A DNA stretch of 64,000 nt from Sphingobium chlorophenolicum (GTDB lineage: Bacteria > Pseudomonadota > Alphaproteobacteria > Sphingomonadales > Sphingomonadaceae): positions 270,754-334,753 of the forward strand of contig NZ_JFHR01000001.1 in assembly GCF_000722875.1 (NCBI RefSeq), given 5' to 3'. The notes under the pieces are model-generated. The model did no database searches. It saw nothing but the letters and a program-made list of their open reading frames with translations, and was not told where the DNA came from. Every line of letters starts with the position of its first letter. Within the stretch, counting starts at the first letter, position 1. Below, piece after piece: positions 51,408 to 62,056 of this stretch. The translations under genes were made by a program, and so were the position numbers.

Positions 51408-53203
51408 GCGGCCACCTTCTCATTGGTTTGGCGGGCACGGTTCTGTTCGACGATGGCGATGAAAGCCTCGTTCATGTCGCTTGCGTCGTCGCCGGCCTGT
51501 TCGCGCACCTCGGCAGGCGTTCCGAGCGCGAGCAGTTCGCCGGCATCCTGGATGGCGATGCGGTCACAATATTCCGCTTCTTCCATGAAATGGGTGGTGA
51601 TGATGATCGTGACGCCGCCCTGCGCCAGGCTGGTGATCGTGCGCCAGAAGGCGCGGCGCGCGAGCGGGTCGATGCCGCTGGTCGGCTCGTCGAGGAAGAG
51701 GATGTCGGGCTCGTGCAGCAGCCCCGCCGCCATGGCGAGCCGCTGCTTGTAACCGACCGGCAGGATGCCGCTCTGCGCCGACGCATCAAGATCGAACTGC
51801 GCGATCACCGCCTTGACCCGCTCGCGTTTCCGCTCGCCGCGCAGACCATAAGCGCCGGCGAAGAATTCGAGATTCTCCCTGACCGAGAGGTTGCCGTAGA
51901 GCGCGAACTTTTGGCTGACATAGCCGATCCGTGCCCGCGCCTTGGCGCGTGCCGTGCGCAGATCGACACCCGCCACCTCGAGATGACCGCTGGTCGCCGG
52001 GAGCAGGCCGCACAGCATGCGAAATGTGGTGGTCTTGCCCGCGCCATTGGGGCCGAGCAGCCCGAAGATCTCACCGCGCTGCACGTCGAAGGACGTGCTG
52101 GCAACGGCAGTGAAATCGCCGAACTTGCGGACGAGATCCCGCACGACGATCACTGGCCCGTCCCGTTCCCCGGCAGATGGCGACGCGGTTTCGGCCGTAC
52201 CGTACCGATCCCCGTCTTCCTTGTTCGTGTTCGCATCATCGGCTGCTTGTGCCGGCTCGTTCTCATGCTCGCGCAACAGCAGCATGAAGGCGTCTTCGAG
52301 TTCGGCGTCGCGTGGCTGGACCCTTGTGTCGGACAGCAGGTCGGCCAGCGCTGCTTCGTCGCATTGCGGCCTGCGAATGAAATGAACGTCGCCGCCCTTG
52401 GGAACCGCATCGATGATCCGGTCCGGTGCATCGATCAGGCGGGCCTGGAGAACCCGCGCGGGCCGATCCGGCAAGGCGTCGGCCACATAACCGAGGCCTT
52501 CGGCCCTCTTTCGCAGCGCATCCGGCGGGCCGTCGGCCAGTATCCTGCCGTGATGGAAAACGAAAATCTGCCCGCAGCGCTCGGCTTCGTCCATGTAAGC
52601 GGTGCTGACGATGACGCTCAATTGCTCGTCGGCGATGAGCTGGTCGATGATCTTCCACAGGTCCCGGCGCGAGAGCGGATCGACCCCGACGCTCGGCTCG
52701 TCGAGCAGCAGCAGGTCGGGCGAGCGCACCAGCGTGCAGGCTAGCCCCAGCTTCTGCTTCATGCCGCCCGACAGCTTGCCCGCCGGCCGGTCGGTGAAGC
52801 GCGCCATGTCGGTCATCTCGAGCATCCGGCCGAAGCGCTCGCGGCGCACCTCCTGCGGCACGCCGTGGAGGTCGGCGTAGAGATCGAGATTTTCCTGGAC
52901 GCTCAGATCCTCGTAGAGGCCGAAGCGCTGAGGCATATAGCTGATGCGGTTCTGCACCGATTGCGGATCGGCGCGCACGTCGATGCCCAGCACATTGAGG
53001 CTGCCCTCGTCGGGGCGCAGCAGCCCCGCCATCATTCGCATGAGCGTGGTCTTGCCCGCGCCGTCGGGACCGACGAAGGCGGTCAGCTCGCCCGCGCGGA
53101 CGGTCAGCGAGATGTCGTCGATCGCATCGAACGGCTTGCCGTCGGGCGCATCGAAGCGTTTTCGCAAGCCCTCGATCGCGACCGTTATGTCGGGCTCGCT
53201 CAC
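51404..53203 (-). CDS. ABC exporter ATPase with two nucleotide-binding domains (YbhF-like)
   Basis: A 599-aa double ATPase. Domain 1 (about residues 6-240) has Walker A GPDGAGKTT, signature [11 protein letters not shown] and Walker B LLLDEPSVGVDP. Domain 2 (about 340-580) has GPNGAGKTT and FLDEPTSGIDP, but its signature is LPVGYKQRLAMA. The same degenerate second signature occurs in the 15009 exporter. Here the permeases are separate genes. Substrates of YbhFSR relatives include drugs and cations; none can be chosen. Confidence 0.93.
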   Translation of the reverse strand: MSEPDITVAIEGLRKRFDAPDGKPFDAIDDISLTVRAGELTAFVGPDGAGKTTLMRMMAGLLRPDEGSLNVLGIDVRADPQSVQNRISYMPQRFGLYEDLSVQENLDLYADLHGVPQEVRRERFGRMLEMTDMARFTDRPAGKLSGGMKQKLGLACTLVRSPDLLLLDEPSVGVDPLSRRDLWKIIDQLIADEQLSVIVSTAYMDEAERCGQIFVFHHGRILADGPPDALRKRAEGLGYVADALPDRPARVLQARLIDAPDRIIDAVPKGGDVHFIRRPQCDEAALADLLSDTRVQPRDAELEDAFMLLLREHENEPAQAADDANTNKEDGDRYGTAETASPSAGERDGPVIVVRDLVRKFGDFTAVASTSFDVQRGEIFGLLGPNGAGKTTTFRMLCGLLPATSGHLEVAGVDLRTARAKARARIGYVSQKFALYGNLSVRENLEFFAGAYGLRGERKRERVKAVIAQFDLDASAQSGILPVGYKQRLAMAAGLLHEPDILFLDEPTSGIDPLARRAFWRTITSLAQGGVTIIITTHFMEEAEYCDRIAIQDAGELLALGTPAEVREQAGDDASDMNEAFIAIVEQNRARQTNEKVAA

Positions 53204-54198
53204 CGCGCCGCGCCGCCATTGCCGGTATTGATCCGCACCGTCACCGGCTGCCCAAGCCGCAGGCGGTTGGCCTTGTCCTCGACCTGCACCCGGACCTCAT
53301 AGACGAGGCTGGTCCGCAGTTCCTCGGTTTCGACCGACTTGGGCGTGAATTCGGCGACCGACGAGATATAGCCGATCCTGCCGGGCACCGGTTGATCGGG
53401 CATGCTGTCGCTGACCACGCTCGCCGCCATGCCCGGCTTGATGCGGCCAAGGTCGGGCTGGTTCACATAGACCCGCACCCATTTGGGATCAGCGAGGGCG
53501 ATGGCGAACACCGCCTTCTGCGGCGAGGCCATGTCGCCCGGTTCGAGCAGGCGCGAGCGCACCACCCCATCGACCGGCGCGCGCAGCACGCCCTGGTCGA
53601 TCCGGTGCTGGAGCAGCGCGACCTGCGCCTGCGCCGCCTTCACCTGGGCTTCACCACCCGCGACATCTTCCGCCCGCGGGCCACGCCGGGCAAGGCGGAG
53701 CGCTTCGGCCTGTTCGCGCGCCCTTGCCCGCGCCGCCACTGCCGTCTTGCTGGCATGATCGACATCCTGCGCGCTGACCCCGCGCCCCTGGGTCGAGGCG
53801 GCAATGCCGCGAAGACGCGCGAGATCACCTTCCGCGCGCGCCGCCTCGGCTTCCACCGACGTCAGGCGCGCCTGGGCCTGGGCGATTTCCTCCGGCCGGG
53901 AGCCATTGCGCAGGCGCAGCAGATTCTGCCGCTGCACCTCGCCCTGGGCTTTGGCTTCCTCGGCCTGCAGGTTGAGCGACACGGTATCGAGCGTGGCCAG
54001 GATGCTTCCCGCCTTCACGCTGTCACCTTCCTCCGCCCGCACTTGTGCGATGCGGCCGCTGTCCTCGAACGCGAGCGAAACCTGCCGCACATCGACATTG
54101 CCCTGAAGGACAAGTTCGGTCTTGCCGGCATCTTTCCCGCCACACCCACTCAGCGCCAGTCCGGCCATGCCGAGGATACTAAGGGTGCGATTGTGCAT
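53200..54198 (-). CDS. HlyD-family efflux adaptor lipoprotein (YbhG-like)
   Basis: A 332-aa adaptor and first gene of the second efflux operon. The signal peptide ends at a lipobox (LALSGCGGKDAG), so this adaptor is lipid-anchored, unlike the 13936 one. It has lipoyl half-motifs (GNVDVRQVSLAFEDSGRIA and LRAPVDGVVRSRLLEPGD) around a helical hairpin rich in Ala, Glu and Arg (about residues 85-195). It overlaps the ATPase start by four bases. Confidence 0.92.
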   Translation of the reverse strand: MHNRTLSILGMAGLALSGCGGKDAGKTELVLQGNVDVRQVSLAFEDSGRIAQVRAEEGDSVKAGSILATLDTVSLNLQAEEAKAQGEVQRQNLLRLRNGSRPEEIAQAQARLTSVEAEAARAEGDLARLRGIAASTQGRGVSAQDVDHASKTAVAARARAREQAEALRLARRGPRAEDVAGGEAQVKAAQAQVALLQHRIDQGVLRAPVDGVVRSRLLEPGDMASPQKAVFAIALADPKWVRVYVNQPDLGRIKPGMAASVVSDSMPDQPVPGRIGYISSVAEFTPKSVETEELRTSLVYEVRVQVEDKANRLRLGQPVTVRINTGNGGAAR

Positions 54199-54244
54199 GT
54201 GACGACTCCGGACGGTGAGGACTGCGGCGAAAAGAATGTTAGTC

Positions 54245-54257
54245 TAAATCGGATTTA
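54245..54257. promoter_or_regulatory. Inverted repeat TAAAT-CGG-ATTTA between adaptor and TetR genes
   Basis: Perfect 5-bp arms lie in the middle of the 103-bp divergent region. A TetR dimer encoded next door would be the expected ligand. The arms are short but sit in an AT-rich patch of otherwise G+C-rich DNA. Confidence 0.4.
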
Positions 54258-54301
54258 ATGTTCGACTTGTCCTACAATCTGATCCGGTTCAAGAGCAAAT
54301 C

Positions 54302-54985
54302 ATGAATGGCAAACCCCTCCGAGGCCCCCGGTCGGACGGTGCGGCGACCCGCGCGCGCATATTGGAAAGCGCTGGCACATTGTTCGCGTCGCAGGGGCTG
54401 GCCTCTACCACGAGCAAGGCGATCGCCGCGAAGGCGGAAGTCGACCTTGCCTCGATCAACTATCATTTCGGCAATCGCGATGGCCTCTACCGGGCCGTGC
54501 TGGTCGAGGCGCATCGACGGTTTGTACGGCTTGAGGAACTCGAGCGGATATCTGCAAGCCAGGTGATGCCCGAAGAAAAGCTTGGCACGCTGCTCGATGC
54601 CATCGTCGGCCGCCTCGCCGGGCCCTCGCATTGGAGTACTGCCGTGCTGGTTCGGGAACTTGCGGCGCCGTCCGCGCATTTTGCCGTCCTGCGCGACGAG
54701 GAAGCGCCGCCCAAGCTTCGCGTCGCGCTGCGGATATTGAGCGACGTGAGCGGGATACCCATCGGCGCGCCGGAACTGCTCTGCTGCCTGATCAGCGTGG
54801 CCGCGCCATGCGCCATGCTGCTGATCGCCGGCGATAACCTGCCCGCACCGGGCAGGGACATATTGCGGATCGATCGCCGGGCGCTGGCGGACCATTTGCA
54901 TCGTTTCGCGCTCGCGGGCCTGAACGCTGCCGGGCAGGACTATCGCGCGCGCCATGAGGAAGACAATGCCCAATTGCCAGCCTGA
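54302..54985 (+). CDS. TetR-family regulator (CecR/YbiH-like) of the second efflux operon
   Basis: A 227-aa regulator. The N-terminal helix-turn-helix (ARILESAGTLFASQGLASTT, AEVDLASINYHFGNRDGLYR) is of the TetR type that, with the C-terminal region, resembles CecR (YbiH), the known repressor of ybhGFSR. The gene is divergent from an operon with the same gene content (adaptor, double ATPase, two permeases), a strong contextual match. Confidence 0.85.
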   Translation: MNGKPLRGPRSDGAATRARILESAGTLFASQGLASTTSKAIAAKAEVDLASINYHFGNRDGLYRAVLVEAHRRFVRLEELERISASQVMPEEKLGTLLDAIVGRLAGPSHWSTAVLVRELAAPSAHFAVLRDEEAPPKLRVALRILSDVSGIPIGAPELLCCLISVAAPCAMLLIAGDNLPAPGRDILRIDRRALADHLHRFALAGLNAAGQDYRARHEEDNAQLPA

Positions 54986-55503
54986 CATTCATCCGCGCCA
55001 ATCCGGGCGGACAGCCGCATTTGTCTTTGGCTTCGTCTTCCTTCTGAAGGCAGTTCTTCGTCGGCTATGGCGAGAATCTGTTCGACTATGACCGCAATGC
55101 GACACGCCTCAGGATCGGCGTGGTATTGGCGCGGTAGCCTTGGCGTCCTAGCCTCGTGTAAGGCTATAAAGCACCGAGAGCCGACAAGTAGGCACTGGAT
55201 TGCCCAAAAATGCGATCTTGGCCCCTTTGGGGACTTTCCGTGAAATGCTAACCTGACATTGCGTTGTGGTCTCCCCGCGCTGCCCGACGGGTCAGCGATC
55301 CATGCACTATTTCAATCAGAATGCTTCTGGCCGAGTGTGGCGCCCTTTTGCACCCTGTGGTCGCTGCATCGTCCGATCATCTCAGAGTTATCGGAAGAGG
55401 AGGGGGAAGGGAGAAAGCGCAAGCCGTGGAGAGATCGCTGCCGGTAGCTCCATTTCCCCAATCGCGCCTCTGGAGTCAGCAGACGGTCAGATTGGATGTT
55501 ACC
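54986..55503. other. Non-coding region with a gene fragment, TetR to AlpA
   Basis: This 518-bp stretch has no intact gene. It contains the phospholipase A fragment at 55048-55137. The remainder shows no coding signature, and short frames here lack motifs. It is probably debris at the edge of an integrated element. Confidence 0.55.
55048..55137 (+). pseudogene. C-terminal fragment of a phospholipase A (pldA-like) gene
   Basis: In one frame the DNA reads QFFVGYGENLFDYDRNATR then LRIGVVLAR and a stop. The intact pldA at 4767-5990 ends SFIGYGENLLDYDRHTTRFR then LGVALVR and a stop: about two thirds of 28 residues are identical, and the stop is at the same place. A TGA lies three bases upstream of the aligned part in this frame; a one-base shift continues weak similarity (VFLL versus FYLF). 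No start is present. It is a relic of another pldA gene. Confidence 0.8.
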
Positions 55504-55719
55504 ATGCCTGACCTGCTCGCGTTCTCCGACCTGAAGGCGAAGGGCATTCCTTTCACCCGGCAGCATGTAGCACGCCTGATCAAGCAAGGGCGGTTTCCCG
55601 CGCCGATAAAGTTGGGCGTCGGGACAAACCGCTGGATATCGTCCGAAATCGACGACTGGATCGATCTGCGTAAAGCCGATCGCGACGCATTATTGAAAGC
55701 GCGTGAGGCACGCGCCTAG
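55504..55719 (+). CDS. AlpA-family helix-turn-helix regulator/excisionase
   Basis: A 71-aa protein, MPDLLAFSDLKAKGIPFTRQ followed by HVARLIKQGRFPAPIKLG and RWISSEIDDWIDLRKADRD, the full AlpA/MerR-like winged-helix pattern of phage- and island-encoded regulators. AlpA-type proteins switch on or assist excision of P4-like islands integrated in tRNA genes. The start at 55504 gives the usual size; a longer frame beginning at 55264 has no similarity. It sits 289 bp from the 3' end of tRNA-Lys. Confidence 0.85.
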   Translation: MPDLLAFSDLKAKGIPFTRQHVARLIKQGRFPAPIKLGVGTNRWISSEIDDWIDLRKADRDALLKAREARA

Positions 55720-55920
55720 GACCGCAGGGGCAATTCGCCCATCGCCAACGGTGTAGAACAGCCTCTGGCTGAACTCCGCGCGTTATCTGAACACGCGAAT
55801 CGCCCGTACCCGCGGTGCATCCATGCGGGTGCCAGTCATGTCGTGACGGGATGCGGCCCCCGGGCATCAGCTGTGCCGGCACTTTTTTGAACATCCTGGA
55901 GCCGCGCATCACATGGAATC

Positions 55921-55941
55921 TGTAGCGCAGTTTGTAGCGCA
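55921..55941. repeat. Tandem TGTAGCGCA repeats beside tRNA-Lys
   Basis: TGTAGCGCA occurs at 55921-55929 and again at 55933-55941, a 12-bp period, about 67 bp from the tRNA 3' end. Short direct repeats next to a tRNA attachment site often bind integrase arms or excisionase. Confidence 0.4.
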
Positions 55942-56007
55942 AAACGCAAAAAGAGAAAATCACCTTGCGGCGATTTCCTTGCATACTATTGATTTCACTA
56001 GAGAATT

Positions 56008-56083
<76 letters not shown>

Positions 56084-56206
56084 ACACCCGCTTTCGGCTG
56101 GTCCGGATGGACCGTCGCCTTGGCGTGGGCGGGCTGTTAGCAGTCGCATCGCACTTTGCAAACAGGAAATCGCTCGCCCAGACGAATTTTTGCGGACAGG
56201 GCCGTT

Positions 56207-57319
56207 TCAGCCCCAATTGCCCGGCCGGCTGCGCCGCCGCCCCGACCGCTCGATGGCCATGATGATGCCGACGCACAGCATGACCGTCAGCATCGACGAT
56301 CCGCCATAGGACATGAAGGGCAGGGGGATGCCCACCACCGGCGCCAGCCCCATGACCATCATCAGGTTGATCGCGACATAGAAGAAGATCGTCGTGGTCA
56401 GCCCCGCCGCCACCAGCCGGGCATATTTGTCCTGGCTGCGCATCGACACGCCGATCCCCCAGCGGAACAACAGCATGAATGCGCCGATCAGCAGCACGCC
56501 GCCCATCAGCCCCCATTCCTCCGCCATGGTGGCGAAGACGAAGTCGGTATGCCCTTCCGGCAGGTAATCCAGATGGCTCTGCGTGCCCTGCAGGAACCCC
56601 TTGCCGAAGATGCCGCCCGATCCGATGGCGATCTTCGACTGGCTGATATGGTATCCCGCGCCCAGCGGATCGCTCTCCGGGTCCATGAAGATCAGCACGC
56701 GGTTCTTCTGATAATCATGCAGGAAGCTGAAGGCGATGGGCACGATGGCGGCGAAGGCCAGCCCTGATCCGACGAACAGCCGCAAAGGCAGGCCCGCCAG
56801 GAACATCACCGTCACACCGCCCGCCGCGATCATGGTCGCGGTGCCCAGATCGGGCTGCACCAGCACCAGCGCCCAGGGCACGCCGATCAGCACCAGCGCC
56901 GGCCAAATCGCGTTCCATCGCCTGATCTCCCCCACCGGCAGCAGCGCATAGAAGCGCGCCACCGCCAGCACGATGACCGGCTTCATGAATTCGGATGGTT
57001 GCAACTGCATGAAGCCCAGGTTGATCCACCTCTGGCTGCCCCCCGCAACGCCGCCGATCAATTCGACCAGGAACAGCGCGACCAGCACGACGCCATAGGC
57101 GGGAAAGGCGAAACGGGCGAATAATTCCAGCGGAATGCGGCTCAGCACCAGCGCCATGCCGGTGAATATGACGAAGCGCACGCCCTGGTTGATCGCCCAG
57201 GGGGTGATGCTGCCCCCCGCCGCGCTGTACAGCACCAGCGTCCCGAATCCGGCGATGGCCAGCAATATGCCGATCACCCGCCACGGAAATTCGGCCAGAG
57301 GTTCCGGAACGATGCTCAT
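56207..57319 (-). CDS. rodA: RodA, SEDS peptidoglycan glycosyltransferase
   Basis: A 370-aa polytopic inner-membrane protein of the SEDS family, polymerising glycan during elongation. Typical segments are SQRWINLGFMQLQPSEFMKP, VLVQPDLGTATMIAAGGVTV, GAGYHISQSKIAIGSGGIFG and PFMSYGGSSML. It works with PBP2. Its ATG overlaps the mrdA stop by four bases, and it ends the mre operon. Confidence 0.97.
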   Translation of the reverse strand: MSIVPEPLAEFPWRVIGILLAIAGFGTLVLYSAAGGSITPWAINQGVRFVIFTGMALVLSRIPLELFARFAFPAYGVVLVALFLVELIGGVAGGSQRWINLGFMQLQPSEFMKPVIVLAVARFYALLPVGEIRRWNAIWPALVLIGVPWALVLVQPDLGTATMIAAGGVTVMFLAGLPLRLFVGSGLAFAAIVPIAFSFLHDYQKNRVLIFMDPESDPLGAGYHISQSKIAIGSGGIFGKGFLQGTQSHLDYLPEGHTDFVFATMAEEWGLMGGVLLIGAFMLLFRWGIGVSMRSQDKYARLVAAGLTTTIFFYVAINLMMVMGLAPVVGIPLPFMSYGGSSMLTVMLCVGIIMAIERSGRRRSRPGNWG

Positions 57320-59394
57320 GGCGCGCTATCCGCTGGAGGAGGCGCATCGTCGGCTTCGGCCGGAGCGGGCGGTGGAACTGGAGCCACAGGCGCAGCGGCG
57401 GCGCTGTTGCCCACCTCGGCCGCATTGGCTGCATTGGCCGCCTCCGGGGGCGGCGCCTCTCCCTTCTCAATCGCTTTCGCCAGACGATAGGCCGCCATCT
57501 GCCGTGCCATCCGCTCGGCAGGGGGGCCTCCCCAATCCTTCTCGATTGTCTCCAGCTTCTCCATCGCCTTCGCCTGATCGAACAGATAGGTCATGGTGTC
57601 GGCCGCGATCATCGGCGCGTCCTCGATCCGGTTGACGTGTCCGCCATGCTCGATGATGCAGGCGATGGCATAGCGCGGATTGTCGAACGGCGCGAAACCC
57701 TGGAACAGCGCATGGTCGCGCAGCTTGAAGGGCAGGGACGCGTTGCTGCGCACGCCGCCGCCGCGTTCCGCCATGGTGATGCGCCGCACCTGCGCCGTGC
57801 CGGTCTTGCCCGCCATCATCACGCCGGGCAGGGGAATGCGCGCCGCGCCGCCGGTGCCGCCGCCGTTCACCACCGCGCTCATCGCATCGCGGATCGTCAC
57901 CAGATGCTCCTCATTCACGCCCACCGGTTCAGGCGCAGGCCGCTCCGCCCCGAAGAGGAAGTTCGGCATCAACTGCCGCCCTGTCGCCAGCCGGGACGCC
58001 ATCACCGCCATCTGCAACGGATTGATCAGCATATAGCCCTGCCCGATGGTCGCGTTGACGGTATCGTAGACCTGCCATTTCTGATTATATTTCTTCAGCT
58101 TCCACGCCGGATCGGGCACCGTGCCGAAACTCTGACTGGGGAAGGGCAGGGCGAATTTCTGCCCCATGCCCACGCGCCGGGCCATGCTGGCGATGCGATC
58201 CATGCCGATCCGCTGCGCCATCTGGTAGAAATAAATGTCGCAACTCTGCGCGATCGCCCCCCGCATGTTGAGCGACCCATGACCGCGCCGCTTGTGGCAG
58301 TGGAACAGCGTGTTGCCGACCCGGATCGCGCCCGCGCAACTCACCGTGTCCATGGGCGAAATCCCCGCCTCCAGCAGCGCCAGCGCCACCATCGGCTTCA
58401 CCGTCGACCCCGGCGGATAAAGCCCCTGCAACGTCTTGTTGCGCAGCGGCACATGGTCGTCCTTCGACAACATGTCCCATTCCAGATGGCTGATGCCGTC
58501 GGAAAAGCTGTTGGGATCGAAACTGGGCATCGACGCCATGGCCAGCACATCGCCATTATGGCAGTCGATCACCACCACCGACCCGCTCTGCGTCGCCAGC
58601 CTGCGCCCGGCATATTCCTGCAAGCCCGCATCGATGGTCAGCTTGATCGGATTGCCCGGCGTGTCGGGCCGGGTGGTCAGTTCCCGCACGATCTTGCCCC
58701 GCGCCGTCACCTCCACCCGCTTCGCGCCCGGCTTGCCGGTCAGTTCCCGGTCGAACGACCGCTCCAGCCCATCCTTGCCGACCTTGAAGCCCGGCGTAAT
58801 CAGCAGCGGGTCTTTCCGCTCCTCATATTCCTTGGCCGACGCCGCGCCGACATAGCCCAGCAAATGCCCGACCGTCGCCCCCGCCGGATAGTTGCGCGAA
58901 AATCCCTGGCTGGGCGCGACCCCTGGCAAGTCGGGCAACCGCACGCTGACGGCGGCGAACTGGTCGTAGGTCAGCTTCTCCGCCACCTGCACCGGCCGGA
59001 AGCCCGCCGACTTGTCCAGCTCCTCCTTGATCCGCTCCACCTCGTCATCGCCCAGCGCCAGCAGATGGGCCAGGCTGCGGATGGTATTTTCCGCATCCGT
59101 CGCTCGCTCCGGGATCAGGTCGACGCGAAAGTCGGTCCGGTTATTCGCCAGCGGCCGCCCGTTACGGTCAATAATCCAGCCCCGCCGCGGCGGAATCAGC
59201 GTCAGATTGACCCGGTTGCTCTCCGACAGCAGATTATATTTCTCATTCTCCGCCACGCTGATCCAGCCCATCCGCCCGACCAGCAACGCTCCAATCGCCC
59301 CCTGCAACCCGCCCACCACCATCGCCCGGCGAGTGAAGGTGAAGGACAGGGATGCTTCGGTGACGGTCTTCTTCTTGAGCAGGGGCAGCTTCAT
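57316..59394 (-). CDS. mrdA: Penicillin-binding protein 2 (elongation transpeptidase)
   Basis: A 692-aa class B PBP. One N-terminal membrane helix is followed by the dimerisation domain and the transpeptidase domain with the active serine in PPGSTVKPMVAL (Ser330, Lys333), the SCD motif (AQSCDIYFYQ) and the KTG motif (AGKTGTAQVR, near residue 526). The C-terminal tail is Ala/Pro-rich. It cross-links lateral-wall peptidoglycan together with RodA. It overlaps mreD and rodA by four bases. Confidence 0.97.
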   Translation of the reverse strand: MKLPLLKKKTVTEASLSFTFTRRAMVVGGLQGAIGALLVGRMGWISVAENEKYNLLSESNRVNLTLIPPRRGWIIDRNGRPLANNRTDFRVDLIPERATDAENTIRSLAHLLALGDDEVERIKEELDKSAGFRPVQVAEKLTYDQFAAVSVRLPDLPGVAPSQGFSRNYPAGATVGHLLGYVGAASAKEYEERKDPLLITPGFKVGKDGLERSFDRELTGKPGAKRVEVTARGKIVRELTTRPDTPGNPIKLTIDAGLQEYAGRRLATQSGSVVVIDCHNGDVLAMASMPSFDPNSFSDGISHLEWDMLSKDDHVPLRNKTLQGLYPPGSTVKPMVALALLEAGISPMDTVSCAGAIRVGNTLFHCHKRRGHGSLNMRGAIAQSCDIYFYQMAQRIGMDRIASMARRVGMGQKFALPFPSQSFGTVPDPAWKLKKYNQKWQVYDTVNATIGQGYMLINPLQMAVMASRLATGRQLMPNFLFGAERPAPEPVGVNEEHLVTIRDAMSAVVNGGGTGGAARIPLPGVMMAGKTGTAQVRRITMAERGGGVRSNASLPFKLRDHALFQGFAPFDNPRYAIACIIEHGGHVNRIEDAPMIAADTMTYLFDQAKAMEKLETIEKDWGGPPAERMARQMAAYRLAKAIEKGEAPPPEAANAANAAEVGNSAAAAPVAPVPPPAPAEADDAPPPADSAP

Positions 59395-59918
59395 GCCATC
59401 ACGCGCCAGCTATCGATCCGGGCGCATTGCCGGACGACGAAGGGAAAGAGCAGCACGGTCCAAAGCATTTGCGGCGCAACCAGCAACAGCTTGATATTTC
59501 CTCCGCCGGTGATCCGCGCAAAGAAAACGCCGCCGGCGATGCAGAAGATAATCGCCGCCGCCGCGATTAACCAGTCCTGCCGGTAACTGCGCCAGACCAT
59601 GCGATGTTCGACGGCGTCGATGCCGATCAGCGTGACGGTCCACAGGAACATGGCCGACCCGATGGGCTGGCCGCTGGCGATGTCGTCGAACAGGCCCAGC
59701 GGCACGCCGATCCATGTTCGCCATAATTCCGGGCGCAGCAGCCGCCAGGACAGCATCAGCAACAGGCCGAAGGGCGGCATGACCGGCGACTGCGCGATCA
59801 CCGGCAGCGTCGTCACCAGCGACCCCAGCATCACCGTGATCACCGGCGTCCCCGCCAACCGGAAGCGCGACGGATGACGGCCCAGGCGCGGCACATGCTG
59901 CATATGCGGGTCGATCAT
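59391..59918 (-). CDS. mreD: MreD, rod-shape-determining membrane protein
   Basis: A 175-aa protein with five or six membrane helices (for example VITVMLGSLVTTLPVIAQSP and PFGLLLMLSWRLLRPELW), and the conserved GLFDDIASGQPIGSAMFLW. It has the normal length and position between mreC and mrdA, with four-base overlaps on both sides. Confidence 0.93.
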   Translation of the reverse strand: MIDPHMQHVPRLGRHPSRFRLAGTPVITVMLGSLVTTLPVIAQSPVMPPFGLLLMLSWRLLRPELWRTWIGVPLGLFDDIASGQPIGSAMFLWTVTLIGIDAVEHRMVWRSYRQDWLIAAAAIIFCIAGGVFFARITGGGNIKLLLVAPQMLWTVLLFPFVVRQCARIDSWRVMA

Positions 59919-60847
59919 GGCGGGGGCGCATCTACCGAAGCGTTCGCCCCTGCTTCGGGCTGAATGGGCGGCTCGACTGGCGCATTGGCGTCGCTCCGCG
60001 TCACCGTTTCCTCAAAGGACCGCTCGACCACCACGGCGTCCACCTTGGACGGATTGGCGAGCGGCACGCCATAGGCGATCTCGCCCTCTATCCGCACGAT
60101 CACCGCGACCGGAATATTGGGCTGATAGACCCCGCCGATCCCCGACGTCACCAGCAGGTCGCCCGGCTTGAACGGATTGCGCCCCGCCGCCAGCGCCCGG
60201 ATTTCCAGCGTTCCGTCGCCAAGCCCGGTCGAAATGGCGGGTACACTGTCATTGGCCCGCCGCACCGGCACGATATTGCTGGTATCGGTCAGCAGCAGCA
60301 CTTCGGCCGTATTGGGCGTGGTGATATGGATGCGCCCGATCAGCCCCTCAGGCGCACGAACAGGCATGCCCGGCCGCACCCCCTGCCAGCGCCCCGCATT
60401 CAACCGTGCATAACGCCGCGTGCTGGAGGAGGAGGAGGCGATCAGTCGCGCCGTCAGCAATTCGCTGCCGTCATCCTCGACCAGTTTCAGCAGTTTCTTG
60501 AGCCGCAGATTCTCCTGCGCCACGGCCTTCGCCTCGATGATCCGGTTGCGGTCATTCTCCACCTGCCGCCGCAGCGCGACATTCTGCGACCCGGCGCGCC
60601 AGAAGGAGGCGAGCACCTCATCGACCGAAGCGACCCCGCTCACCATATTCTTGAGCGTCAACGAAGCCGGACGCGTGACCTCCGCCGTCGCGATGCGGAT
60701 CGCGGCGAACCCAGTCGGATCGAAAATGGCGACAACCACCAGAAGCAGGCCGACGGCGGCGCCCGTCATCGCCACCACATAGCTGGCGAAGAGGCTATAT
60801 TGCGCCTTCCGGTTGTGTCCGGGACGTCGGCTGGGTGGCCGCGCCAT
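59915..60847 (-). CDS. mreC: MreC, rod-shape-determining periplasmic protein
   Basis: A 310-aa protein: a short cytoplasmic end, one membrane helix (SYVVAMTGAAVGLLLVVVAI), a coiled coil (about residues 75-115) and beta domains (GRWQGVRPGMPVRAPEGLIG, GDLLVTSGIGGVYQPNIPVA). The C-terminal 40 residues are Pro/Glu/Ala-rich. It links MreB to the cell-wall enzymes. It begins 12 bp after mreB. Confidence 0.96.
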   Translation of the reverse strand: MARPPSRRPGHNRKAQYSLFASYVVAMTGAAVGLLLVVVAIFDPTGFAAIRIATAEVTRPASLTLKNMVSGVASVDEVLASFWRAGSQNVALRRQVENDRNRIIEAKAVAQENLRLKKLLKLVEDDGSELLTARLIASSSSSTRRYARLNAGRWQGVRPGMPVRAPEGLIGRIHITTPNTAEVLLLTDTSNIVPVRRANDSVPAISTGLGDGTLEIRALAAGRNPFKPGDLLVTSGIGGVYQPNIPVAVIVRIEGEIAYGVPLANPSKVDAVVVERSFEETVTRSDANAPVEPPIQPEAGANASVDAPPP

Positions 60848-60859
60848 CCACTTGCCCCC

Positions 60860-61918
<1,059 letters not shown>

Positions 61919-62056
61919 TCAGCCCACCCCCCCGGCGAAGCGAACCGGGTCAGTCGGAAAGTTCGCCCCACGTTTCACCCGCCCCCTTGGGTTAACCAAA
62001 ATTTTCTTGAGGCTTGTGTCTCGCGGAAAGCGCTCGCTTGGGCTAGTCACTAATCA

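Noticed and set aside
57637..59586. 649-codon frame opposite mrdA
   Set aside because: It is antisense to PBP2, which has all three active-site motifs. The frame is His/Arg-rich and has no ribosome site.
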